A stretch of DNA of 64,000 bases from Todiramphus chloris collaris (lineage: Eukaryota; Chordata; Aves; Coraciiformes; Alcedinidae): assembly GCA_025345505.1 (NCBI GenBank), contig JANVCC010000012.1, positions 60,013 through 124,012 on the forward strand, written 5' to 3'. The position numbers and the translations under genes are program-made. The notes under the pieces were generated by a model. It saw only the letters and a program-made list of their open reading frames with translations, was not told the origin of the DNA and did not search any database. Of the stretch, positions 12,901-46,057 are shown one piece after another (the first letter of the stretch is position 1; each line of letters starts with the position of its first letter).

Positions 12901-15890
12901 GATGAGAAGGCTTTCTTTGTGGGCTTCTCTTTAACTTAGGCTTTTAGCACATTGGATCTCAGTTAACCATGTCTGCCTTTGAGAACTGGGAGAGGTCGAG
13001 TGGAATTTTTCAGCTTTACAAAGAAAAGGGCAGATTGATTATTTTTATGATTATTTTGCTTTGCAGATTTTTTTTATTGTTGATGCTTTGAAAGTGCTAA
13101 ACAAGCATGAACTCAGATATTTAGGTATGACTTTTCTGGAAGAATCGCTGAACAAGATGTGAATCTCTAGTATAAATAGGCAAGCACATGCCTAAGAAAA
13201 TGAATTGGGGATGTAAGGCCTGCTCCTTGTGCATGGTACAGTAGAAGTAGTACAACCCCAATCACTTTTCCTTTGTAGGTCACTCTTGACTGTTGCCTGA
13301 GCCCTTTGTGGACTCTGCCTGGCAATAGCTGACCTTCTAATCCCATGCTGGCAGGGGGATGCTTTGTATTATTTAACTGGTCTCTTCCATCTCTGTCTCT
13401 TGTGTGAGTCTCCCCAGTGACTCGTTATGACACATGGTGTGAAATGCTGCTCGCAGAGCTGCCTGTAGCATGTACTCTGCGTGTGCTAGCGTGGAGGAGC
13501 TGTTGGTACCCACCATTAATCACTGACATTAGTGGTGGTTGGTGTTGGACATGCAAGCCTCCATCATGTGAGGCCCCAGAAGTGGGACAAGGCGCTCTTC
13601 AAGAATCAGATGAATGACCTTGAAATCTCTCCCGTCGCTGCTGTCAGATCAAAGCTGCTGGAACCATGAGATTAGTGTATTGATTTCATCTTGCAGATGA
13701 ATGCTCTTTCTAAAATAAGTGCTAGGCAGTGGCTCAAGGCTTCCAGACAAAGAGTATCGATCAGGTTGACTCAATTAGCTGTTGAAGGCTTTGAATCTGG
13801 GCCCTCGTAGTTAATGGCAATTTCACTGATAGCAACTTCACGAGTTCCTGTCTTTTCGCTCCGTTCTGTGTTGTGGATACTTTGCTGCCACTGATTCAGT
13901 TGCTGATTTAGGAGGATGTTAGTATTTGGCTATCTACTTGGTTTTGTGAGAACCAGCGATCAAACTCTTTCCTTGAGGAGTTTCCAATTTTATGTATCCT
14001 TCCCCATAATGTATTACAGCATTGCAACTTATCAGAATTCATGTGGACGAATGCTTCCACTAACAGCAGAACACTCACTCCTCTCTCTGCTCATCCCCCA
14101 GCCTTCCACAAAAAATCACCAGGCAGGCTCTGCCCTGTGTTGTACTGCACGCTCTTCAGGTTTGAGAGCTAGGAGGGTGAGTAGCTAGCTCAGTATGGGA
14201 GCCACTTGTCATTTCTATGTCCATATTTTTCCCACAGCAGGTATAGTTGAAGAAAACTATCTGAGCAAGTCAGATACGAGCTTTAAAATTCCCCTTGGAG
14301 CTGGTTTCCTTCCCATCCAGGAGTGTATGTTGATAATCTATTGCGTTTAAGCTGTGGTGTCTGAGCCACAGCTGTGTGCTTAAGAGCTGGGTATTGGGGA
14401 CTTTGTTTTTCTTAGATCAAAAGCTTGAAGGAGCAGAAAACACATCTAAGAAACCCATGCTGCCGCTGTTGTTCAGACACTTGCTGACGGAAGAGTTTCC
14501 AAAACTGATGTTCAGGTGCAGTGGTGGAACGAATGGTTTCTTTGGTTAATCACTTTATTTTCTTAGCTTCCCTCTGCTTCAAAAAAAATTCTCAGATGCC
14601 TTGCATGTAGATTCCTACAGTGGAATGACATCTGACAACTCTGTGAGCCAAGGAACGGAAGAAAATCCCCTGCCCAGCTAAATAGGTTATTTCAGAGCTT
14701 AATTACCCTCACTTTTAAAGTTCCATGCTGGTAGGACTTTCTTTGGACATGGCTTTTAGCTGTTAGATGTTGATCTGCAGAAAGAAAAGAGACTGGAGAC
14801 CACATTTGCTTATCAGTGAATTAATTCTCAGCTGTCCGTCACCTTTCAGTTATACTTTGTAAACTACTCAAACTGCTTTTCTTCTTGCAAAAAAAGCTCG
14901 TTCCTAACTCCTGTTTTCTTCTCTTCCTGTAATGTAGCTGTCAGTGTGTCCAGAAGCAACCCCCTTGCTGCTCCAGCCAAAGCTGTGCTCTGCAGTAAAA
15001 CCCCATGTGCAGCATTTCCTCCCCCACCTTTATTCCTTCAAGGATAATGTTAACTTTTTTTTTTTGGTCCCAGCAGCATACCAGAGATATTTTGGCCTAA
15101 AGGATGCCGTATGTTACTGCATCGCTGACTAATGCTGCTGTGGACATATTTGTGTGTTGACATTTTTCCAAGAGATTAAATTAACCCACTAGATTTAAAA
15201 AAAAAAAAAAAGCAGCTTAATGAAAGAAGGCTGAAGTCTTGACTGTCTTATCTGCTGCCTTTGGCTAAAACCCCCAGATTGCTTACCCCCTTGCTTGCAG
15301 TTGGTATTTGAAGCAGCTAGTTGTTCTGGTCTGCGTGTATTACCTTGTGCTACTTCTCCCTGCTGAGCTTCATTTTCCTCTTGAAGTCACTTCTGCATTT
15401 CCCAAGATTATTTTGTATTCTGATTCTGTTCTCTAACTCTCTTGCAATCAGTCCCAAATTAATGCCTTCTGTGAATTTGATAAGCATAGAGCCAGTGAGA
15501 TGGAATAGAAAGCAAGTGAAAATATGTAACAAAATGGGATTCAAACTCTGCTGCAGATCCTCAGTCAATAAATTGGTTCTTATTTTTCCAGTGTTCTTTA
15601 CTGTATTTTTATATATTTTTAAAGTCATGCACGTAGAGCCTTGCACTGCGTTATGGCATTCTGAATAAGAACTGATTTAAAAACAAAACTCATCCAAGAG
15701 CGCGGGCTCAACTCCAAAAGCAAATGGTGAGCTGTGGCTCCATGGCCTGCCATGGGTGAGAAAAAGATCAGGGAGCTGCGTGATGAGGTTTCGCTTCATA
15801 AGGGATTTTACTGACTGGGAATGTAGTTTGTAACTGTTGTGTGAGGTCTGTCATAAATAGACTTAGCATGTTTACTTGGTGTACTCACAA

Positions 15891-16830
15891 AATCAAAGAA
15901 TGGTTTGGGTTGGAAGGGACCTTTCAAGCTCATCTAGTCCAGCCCCCCTGCAGGGTTGCTCAGAGCCTCAGCCAACATCACCTGGAATGTTTCCAGGGAT
16001 GGGGCATCGACCACCTCTTTGGTCAACCTGGGACAGGGTCTCACCACCATCAGCACCCCCAAAAAAAAAATAAAAAAAAATCTGTTCTCTCTCTACTCCA
16101 GATTTCCCTCTTTTGGTTTAAAACCATCACACCTCATCCTGTCGCTAAGATCCTTGTAAAAGAGTCCCTCTCCATCTTCCTGACAGGTCTCTTTCAGTAC
16201 TGAAAGGCCACAAGAAGGGCTCCCCAGAGCCTTCTTTTCTGAACAAAGCTGAACAACCCCAGCTCTCTCAGCCTGGCCTCCCAGCAGAGGGGTTCCAGCC
16301 CTCCCAGCATTGCTGTGGCCTCCTCTGGCCCCGCTCCAACAGGTCCCTGTCTCTCCTGTGCTGAGGACTCCAGAGCTGGACCCAGCACTGCAGGGGGGTC
16401 TCCCCAGAGCAGAGCAGAGGGGCAGAATCCCCTCCCGGACCTGCTGCCCACGCTGCTCTGGATGCAGCCCAGGATGCCACTGGCTTTGGGGCTGTGAGCA
16501 TACGTTGCCAGCTCATGTCTAGCTTTTTACCCCTCAGCACCCCTGAGTCCTTGTCCGCAGGGCTGCTCTCCATCCCTTCATTCCTCAGCCTGGAGTGATA
16601 CCAAGGCTTGCCCCAGCCCAGATGCAGGACCTTGCCCTTGGGGTTGTAGTGCCTCATGAGATTCCTACAGGCCCACTTCTCCATCTTGTCCAGGTCCATC
16701 TGTTTGACGTCCTGTCCCTTAGGCATGTCACCTGCTCCGCTCCACTTGGTGTCATCTGCAAGCTCGTTGAGGGGGCCCTCGATCCGTCTGTCTGTGTCAT
16801 TGATGAAAATATTGAACAGCACTGTTTACC
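15891..16830 (-). mobile_element. CR1 fragment with ORF2 C-terminal remnant
   Basis: About 940 bp of antisense CR1 reaching the reverse-transcriptase remnant (ADDTK-type motif near 16735-16760). Carries the homogeneous module (about 16250-16436) and an A-rich insertion (16056-16080). Confidence 0.93.
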
Positions 16831-18599
16831 ATCACATCTGATGGCACTTTAGCGCCAAGCAGCCCAGGGGCCTGTGCTGTGCCACTGTACAGGAGAAATG
16901 TGATCAACATAATTGACTGTAATAGATCAATTTCTGTGGGTTTTCATTCTCAGTTCAAGCTCTCTGAAGTGGGGCTTACAGCAGCACAGCTTCCCCAGGA
17001 GAATCAGCATATGCATCCGCATCGCTTCAGCGTGCAACAGATGGTATATGAATCTGAAGGTGATTCATCCGGCTATTTTTTGTAGGGCTGGGGATAGTTT
17101 GGGCCATTGACAGGCAGGGTGGGGTGCGTGGGGAGGCTGGGGAGAGGAGAGGCAGTGTTGGGTATTAGGAGACAGCTTGTAAAGATGGAATTTTTACAAG
17201 CCTGTAACCCTCTGGACAAGGTGTCTGCTTTATATAATCTAAATTAGTGCATTTCTGAAGAGAAGATTCACTGACTTTTCCTTTTAATTATAGATACAGT
17301 GGGAATTGTGGGCTTTCACATCTGCTGGGATTTTTAAAGCCAGATGTTTTGGGGTTTGTTTTTTTGGTTTTTTTTTTTGGTTGGGTTTTCTTTCTTAGAA
17401 ATTATGGTGCTTCAGTAGGCATGGTGGAATTAAAACTGTAAGCAGTTGAGATTAATACTGACTTGATCTAGTGCCTGTTGACATACTCTGTAAAGAAAAC
17501 CATCATCCGTTTGGAAAGAAAATGTCATAGAACTGAAGTGCATGAAGACACTCTCCAAATGTTGGTTGAAGCAGATACTTAAATAGAAGCAAGCCAAGCG
17601 ACACCTCATTTTCCCCTTCTTTTTGTGAAATGACTGAAAGTAGGGTAGGGAAGCTCAAGGAACGTGGAATAGAACATCTCTTCAGATTTTATAGTTTCTA
17701 GACCAACTCCCTCCGAGGTATCTCTGCATACAGTGAGAAGGGAAGTGATTTTTACAGAAAGCTTTGGTGTTCTTCAGGGGTTGTGACTTACCCAAGCAAA
17801 TGATTTCATGGGTTTGATTACATCCCTTAGCACTCCTAAAGAATTAAATTTGACTGCACTGGTGGGGAAAAACCAGCTTGTTTGTAGTGTTACAAACTCA
17901 CTACTGGGATTTGTAATGTGTGCTGCAGTGGGAAGGTACCAGTTTTGCTAATCTTTATCTCTAGAGGATTGTCTCTGGGTCTGGAGTGAAACCCTCCTCC
18001 TCTCACAGCCCGTGGATGTTTGTCCTGCACCAGCTTGTGCTGTTTGTTTTTCAACACATGTGTGGGGCCCTGGGACAAGTTTGAGTAAGGGATTCAGGAA
18101 TCCTGCCCATCTGAGATGTGCTGCTTCTGAAAATCTACTCACCAAAGGAAATGTTTGCTCTGCCTTTGCGAAGGCAGCTTTTTAACTTTGTGGGAAACCT
18201 GATTACGTCTACAGAGCAGAATATGTTGAAGATTCACACGGGAATTCAAACTTTGACTTGGGAAAATGTTCTCAAAAGCGGTCTACTGGGGTCCCGTTAG
18301 TTTAGCACTTCTACAGAGTTAACTAACTAGAGAACTAACATCTCTGAAAACTTATTTGAAGAACACAAGCTTTGCCTTGTACACATCTAACTGCCTCTTA
18401 TCTGTACCCGCAGTGTTTGATGGCCAGCAGAAGTCATAACAGTTGTTCTCACCTGCCAGTGTGAGATAGCAGATTCCACCAGCAGGGAGGTTAGAAGAAA
18501 ACAGCTGGAAGTGATGTATTCTTCAGTAATTTCAGTTGTTTCCTGAAGAATTTGCCTATAATTATCGTGAGCTGCATCCAAAGCAGCGTGGCCAGAAGG

Positions 18600-18866
18600 T
18601 TGTGATACCACAAGGGATGATGGTTTTAACTAAAAGAGGGGAGATTTAGACTGGAGAGAAGACATAAATCTTTTACACTGAGGGTGGTGAGAGCCTGGCC
18701 CAGGTTGCCCAGAGAGGTGGTCGATGCCCCATTGCTGGAAACATTCCAGGTCAGGTTGGCTGGGGCTCTGAGCAACCTGCTCTAGTTGCAGATGTCCCTG
18801 CTCCCTGCAGGGGAGTTGGACTGGATGACCTTGAAATGTCCCTTCTGACTCAAACCATTCTATGAT
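18600..18866 (+). mobile_element. CR1 3' fragment
   Basis: Sense CR1 tail beginning after the homogeneous module and ending AAACCATTCTATGATG. Confidence 0.9.
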
Positions 18867-20084
18867 GATATGGAAATGAGGCAGGTTGAGATGTTCCAGA
18901 TCTTGCATAAGTTGCTGGTCCCTTTCATTTCAAGATGGCATGGGGTAGGAAATGGTTGTCCCCTGGGTACGAGTTAGGCTTTGTCCCACCTCAGTTGTAT
19001 TGTTAGTCTTACAGAAATAGAAAGTAACTTTTGCAATGGTGATTATTTTAAAAGGAAGCTCATGTTTCGTGTCTTTTAAGGAAAATGAGATTGCAAAGTA
19101 GTCTGATACCTGGCTGGAATGCTACAGCACACACCATTTATGTTGCTCTCAGTTATGAAATGAGGATTTTGTTGTAGTTGGACATAGGTTGTGCCTTAAC
19201 CTGACCAGGCTGAGTTGCAGTTGTGGAGGAGCTGCAGCATCACAAATGGCTGCGTGGAAAAGGCTTTGCATGTGTCCCTGTGACTATCGGCTGCTCCTGC
19301 CCATGCTGCAGTGACAACTTCTCATTGCAGTGCTGTCTGACTTCCTCACAAATTCCTGTATTCCAAGTGAAGATACCTGTCAGGAGCTGCAGCCATTCCT
19401 GGGGCAGAGAATGGCATTTCTAACAGCGTGCAGACCTGCTTACAGAACGAGATAGAGTGAATACGTTGTCAAAGGAAGGGTGAAGTTAATGGAGTGATAA
19501 GGACTGCAGGCATTGTGGGCAGATGGGAAACAAGCCTCTCGACGATGATGCTCTTCAATCTTGTCTTGTGCTCCAGTGCCACTACAGCGGGGACTGCCAT
19601 TCATGTGACAGATACAGGAAGAGTGACATAGAGGAGATGCGCAGTGAGATGTGTTTGAAAGCAGCACAGCTACCTTGTTTTCGTGAGCGAGCAGAGCCGT
19701 CTTTTGTATAATACTTTCTCGTGGGGGTTGTCAGACCTACTACATTTGTTCGTGTAGTTCAACTAAGACTTCTGAATGACTGTAGAAACTGGAATGATCA
19801 CGTTATTTCCAGTTTCATCTCAAGTCACAGATGTGGAAGAGTAAAACCGGTGTTGGGGAATGATACAGGGGCGAACCTTTTTCAGAAGAAAGTGTGCCTG
19901 ATAATGACTTAGCAATTGTGAAGTCAAACAGCTTCTCTTTTGCTTGTAGGAAGTTTAATTGTGCGGTACAGATCTGTTGGACCCAGAGTAAAACTCCTTC
20001 TGACACCATTTATAAATCACTTGCTTAAAACTTGCACTTGAATTGTTCCTTCAATCTATGTTTTTTCTTTTTTATTTCTTTTAG

Positions 20085-42081
<21,997 letters not shown>

Positions 42082-42248
42082 TACCATGTGGCTTCTACCT
42101 TCCTCCAGAACATCACTTGCTTTCCCTCCCTTTACTCTTCATTGACTGCAGTGTGAATATTGGCTTGAACCTTCCCCTTTCAGTAATAACGTATTTGCAG
42201 TTCATCATCGCTGGCTGTCTCGTGGAGATGATCTATTAGCTTCACAAG

Positions 42249-42378
42249 CACACACACACACACAAAGAAAATGTCAGTGTCTTCATTATTTATAAGAAAA
42301 AGAAAAAAAAAAAAGCCAAAAAAAATCAAGAAAAATTAAATTATAATTTTAAAAAGGAAAAAAAAAAAAAAAAAAAAG
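42249..42378 (+). repeat. CA microsatellite and A-rich tract in RAB6A 3'UTR
   Basis: A short CA run (42249-42264) followed by A-rich sequence with two long A runs (near 42303 and 42359). Confidence 0.85.
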
Positions 42379-43727
42379 GAGAATAGGTACAATTTCTTAA
42401 TATTTGTTCCTTTTTTAATATGTTATGATATTGCACTTTGAAAGGATGGAACCCGAGTAAGTTTTGAATTGGACTTAGAGCTGTACGTGCAGAAGAACGC
42501 TTGTGAATCTCACCCATTTGATTTCTCTAACAAACTGGAGGTGACTAGGCGGCAGTCAGAAACGCAAGCGGAGGGGACGTGTGCCGAGGGTTAAACACTT
42601 ATCCTTACAATAACAAAACAAAGAAGAAAAAAAAGAAATTAAAATAAAAAAAATTAAAACCAAGCTCTTAATCTTTTGAGCCGAGATAGTCTGACTGGTT
42701 TTCAAACCCCCCCCCCCCTCCCCCAACCCAACCTTAGCGGGGGTTTTGACACCATGAAAGGCTACTGGGCGTTTTAGTTCTTGCAGAGGGAATGTGAACG
42801 CATTTCCAAGGAAGCGTTTTGAGATAGAGGAGATGTCTTTCCGAACGGGATGAAGGGCTTCTGGAGGATCCAGGGAGGAGGGGGAAGGAAAGGGTGGATG
42901 TGCATTAGCAAAACACTTGCAGGAAACAGGGAAAATAACGTTTCGAGTGCAAGATGAGTTTGAAGAGCATTTTTTTTTTCCTTTTACGTAGAACACCACT
43001 GAAGTGAATTATTGCAGCCCCAGAGATGGCAACGTACCGTTTCAGCAGTTTGGAGGAGAAAAGCGGGTTGCTTCTGCTATTTAGGGGAACTCTTAAGGCG
43101 CTAAAACCCACCGAAGCAGTTTGAAACCTTTTAGATTGGGAAGAAAGAGGGGAGAGCAGCCGGATCACCCCGCTGAGAAGCTGCGCTCAGAGGTCAGGTC
43201 AGGGGGAGAGGGAGCGGCCGAAGGGGGAATCGCACCCGCTTTGCCGCAGCATGCTCCTAGGTCAGCTGGGGAAGGGGGTGTTTACTTTGATCATCCAGAA
43301 ATCTAGTTGCAAGATCTCAGATGGAAAAGGAGGGAGTTGAATAGGATGGAAACCAACTTATGATTCTGCAGATTTATGCCTTTATTTTTTAGCATTTTTT
43401 AATGTTCAGTTTTCCAAGTTCATTTAGTTTGTTTCACTAGAGCTGTATAGTTTGATTAAATAACTAGTAATTTAGTTTTCTATTTAACTAGGCTTACAAT
43501 TAACCATTTTTCTTTGATATTTATTTCTTTGCTTAATATTTTTTTACTCTTTTCAGTCACAGTTGGGTTTTTTTTTTCTTTGGGTTTTGGTTCTGTTTTG
43601 CTGAGGAATCTGTTTAGAGCTTTGCCGATGTTCGCGAGATGTAGCTACCCGAGAAACACGGAATCGAACACACTAGAAGTGCACCCTTTTAATCTTTACT
43701 AGTCATTGTGAAGTTGCTGTGTAAGTT

Positions 43728-43733
43728 AATAAA
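43728..43733 (+). terminator. RAB6A: RAB6A poly(A) signal candidate
   Basis: AATAAA 1.65 kb after the stop, followed within about 30 nt by a TTGTTTGCTGG GU-rich element. Later AATAAA copies at 44192, 45301 and 45975 could serve longer transcripts. Confidence 0.55.
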
Positions 43734-43750
43734 CACAATTGTAAATACAT

Positions 43751-45751
43751 TGTTTGCTGGGCGAATTATGGCTGAGTTACAGTGCAGGAAGGAATTCTTG
43801 AGTCTGCGTTGCGATTGCTACTTAAAGAAAACAATCGCAAGCAAATATTCAGGCTCCTCCTTTGTTCTCTTCTGCCCCTCTTACCATCTAAACCAAATGA
43901 CTGGGGAAGAGAAAGGGAATCGTCCTCACCACCACTTTCCACCAGGAAACGGGCATAAAAAGTTTTGGAGTTCTTCATTTCTCAAATGAATGGTAAACTC
44001 ATGCCCTGCCCTGGGGTTTAGAGCAACTCTGCACAACAATAACTTTAAAGGCAGAATGAGATGTAAAGCGCTTTTATAATGCAATATTAAAGGCGAGGTT
44101 TGGGTGGGGTTTTTTTTTTTGGTTGTTATTTTGGTTTTTTGGGGTTTTTTGTTTTTTGTTTTTTTTTTCTTTTTGACGTGGCATGTCTTGAAATAAACAT
44201 CAATGATATGTGACAAAGGATCGTTCTTTATTTAAAAGAAACTCCTGGGGGGAAAGGAAACTTGGCTGCTTTTCCTGTATCGTACTGTTCGTAACTGTGC
44301 AAAAATGGTTCATCTTGCTGCTTTTTTGGTTTGGTTCGGTTTTTTCTTTTTTTCTCCCTTTTTGGTTCTTCATGCAGCTTATGTTGTTCTTCATTTGGCT
44401 GTTTTCTGCAAGCTCATACTTTTTTTTTTTTTGCTTCTGCTATAACCAAACCCGTTGCATTTCCCACAGTTACAAGCTTTAAGCACTGGATTTGCAAGGA
44501 GCTGGCTTGGCACACACAGGTACGACGGACAAGCAGCTCGGCTGCTGTTCACGGAAGCTGCTTGTGGGGGGCAGCTGCAGGTCTGCGAGAAGGTTTGGTC
44601 AGCAGGCCCATTAGGACTTGCTCAAAAGAAAAAGAAAAAAACCAAAATCTAGAAAGGAGTGAGCTCACGAGCTCTGTGTTCAGCACAGCCTGATGGCTAC
44701 AGGAACAAGGACCAGTCATCAGTGGCTTGGTATTTATCCCCCAGGAAGTCCCTGAGGTCTGCTCGGGACAGCCAGGTATGTTTAACGTATTTCCTTGCTG
44801 TTAGTCAGTGCTTAACGTGACTGCAGGGCTCAATCCTGTCCTGATCCCACTTTTCCAGAGAAAAGACACTTCCAATGTGAGCACAAGAGCAACACAGCCT
44901 TAATTTATTTCTTCCCCCCCCCCATAATTCCTCACACCATCCATCTCTCAGATTTTAGGTTTTGATTTTACTTTGCTCCATCAGTGTGGCCAGTAGAACC
45001 ACAGGAACAGACACTTTATTTTTCCTTTTTTTTTTTTTTACAATAATCTTTGTAAACAGTGAAGGTTTCTGCTGTTTCTTTTCTCCTACCCGCTCTGGCT
45101 TGATTGTTGTACAGTACATGACGCAGCTATTCCATTACTCACCTTTTGTCTTGGTACAAGTAGTTGAAGAAATTGTATAAGGGGAAAAAAAGGTTCCTTT
45201 TCTTCATGTTGGAATGTCACTGGTACCTCAGCTCTGTTTGATAATATGAAACAACGACGACGACAAACAAACAAAAAAATAATCCTTAGCGCTTGAACTA
45301 AATAAATACCTGTCTCATTGGAAACCTCTGGGTCTCTTCTCTAAGTATGTCCATCAGAACACAGGGTTCTGGGGGTGCTTTTGGGGTTTGGAGTTCTGCT
45401 GGAGGCTTTTTGAACGGTAAGAGTAAGTTGGGGGGCTGCTTTTTTTTTTCCTTTTGTTTTTTTGGAGGAGGGATGGTAAAATGGTGTCCCTCTGGTTCTA
45501 TACGGTGTCTCTGCAATTGTTCCCAGCGATCAGCAGGTGATCTCGAGGACAGGTACAGCGGGAGCACGTCCTCTGCCTGCTGCAGCTGGGCTGTTCCGCG
45601 CCTTTCTCACTCAAAATCCAGCTGTTTCCTCCGTTCCCTTTCGCAAAGGTGCTTGGGGCGCGTTGCGCGGCCTCACCGCTGCCTGCTTCGGCGTCCCTGG
45701 GTGCCTGCTCTGCGGGTGGACCGACCCCACCTTCCTTGAGGAGGAGCCTCC
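43751..45751. other. Intergenic between RAB6A and the unidentified frame
   Basis: 2 kb with T/G-rich low complexity (44100-44175, 44310-44435) and a T run near 45020. CpG and GC content rise between 45540 and 45770. No known gene recognised. On the - strand, AATAAA occurs at about 45012 and 44904, either of which could end a transcript from the frame at 45752. Confidence 0.5.
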
Positions 45752-46057
45752 TTAAGCCTCCATCTTGGTGAAGATGGCAGACGAGGGCTGCGGGGATGGG
45801 TAGGTGAGTACCAGTAACAGATACTCTTTGATGGAGTTATCCTTGTATTGTAGGGGAATGAACTTGTTTGAGTCTGGGAAAAGCCCTGCCCCCCCCAGCC
45901 GAACCTCTGTCACTTGTTCAGGCTTTTCCATGTTAAAAGGACCACCAATAAACGGGTCGTGAAATTTGACAAGGAATAAACTTGAACGTGGTCTTGTAGC
46001 TGTGGAGATGCGCTGGAGTTGGTGATATGGGGAGAGGTCACTGAGAGAAGGCTTTTG
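45752..46057 (-). CDS. Unidentified open frame, possible terminal coding exon
   Basis: A stop-to-stop frame of 102 codons on the - strand ends with TAA. There is a plausible acceptor (CACCAACTCCAG) at 46013, which would give an 87-codon phase-0 terminal exon. The translation looks protein-like: mixed charged and hydrophobic residues, with pieces such as VKFHDPFIGGPF, FPDSNKFIPLQYKDNSIKEY and the end SSAIFTKMEA. Only one internal Met suits a start, so it was read as a last exon rather than a whole gene. I do not recognise the family. It lies 3.7 kb past the RAB6A stop, antisense to it. It could also be chance or a pseudogene fragment. Confidence 0.3.
   Translation of the reverse strand, partial: QKPSLSDLSPYHQLQRISTATRPRSSLFLVKFHDPFIGGPFNMEKPEQVTEVRLGGAGLFPDSNKFIPLQYKDNSIKEYLLLVLTYPSPQPSSAIFTKMEA

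Larger units (their letters stand above)
1..20084 (+). other. RAB6A: RAB6A intron 1 (partial)
   Basis: About 20 kb of AT-rich sequence ends in a pyrimidine-rich acceptor (TTTCTTTTAG) before exon 2. It holds CR1 copies at 5223, 6149, 9679, 15891 and 18600, poly(A) runs (8688-8706, 11592-11610) and a poly(G) run near 4245. Short frames here look random or lie inside CR1. AATAAA at about 350, 748 and 1244 could be read as gene ends, but no coding sequence leads to them. A 68-nt exon-like segment at 7846-7913 and conserved-looking AT-rich blocks at 7440-8060 are discussed as findings. Confidence 0.8.
42082..43750 (+). other. RAB6A: RAB6A 3' untranslated region
   Basis: Follows the stop codon and runs to the first good poly(A) signal. 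It contains a short CA repeat (42249-42264), an A-rich block (42283-42378), a GCACTTT heptamer (42433-42439) matching miR-17-family seeds, and AT-rich sequence toward the end. The exact 3' end is inferred. Confidence 0.7.

Noticed and set aside
16268..16822. 184-codon - strand open frame
   Set aside because: This is CR1 ORF2 C-terminal sequence with a frameshift shared among copies; annotated as mobile element, not as a gene.
45774..45800. Possible + strand first exon (ATGGCAGACGAGG then a gtaggtgagt donor)
   Set aside because: Only nine codons and within the antisense of the 102-codon - strand frame. The long - strand frame is the simpler reading, though CpG-richer sequence just upstream keeps this open.
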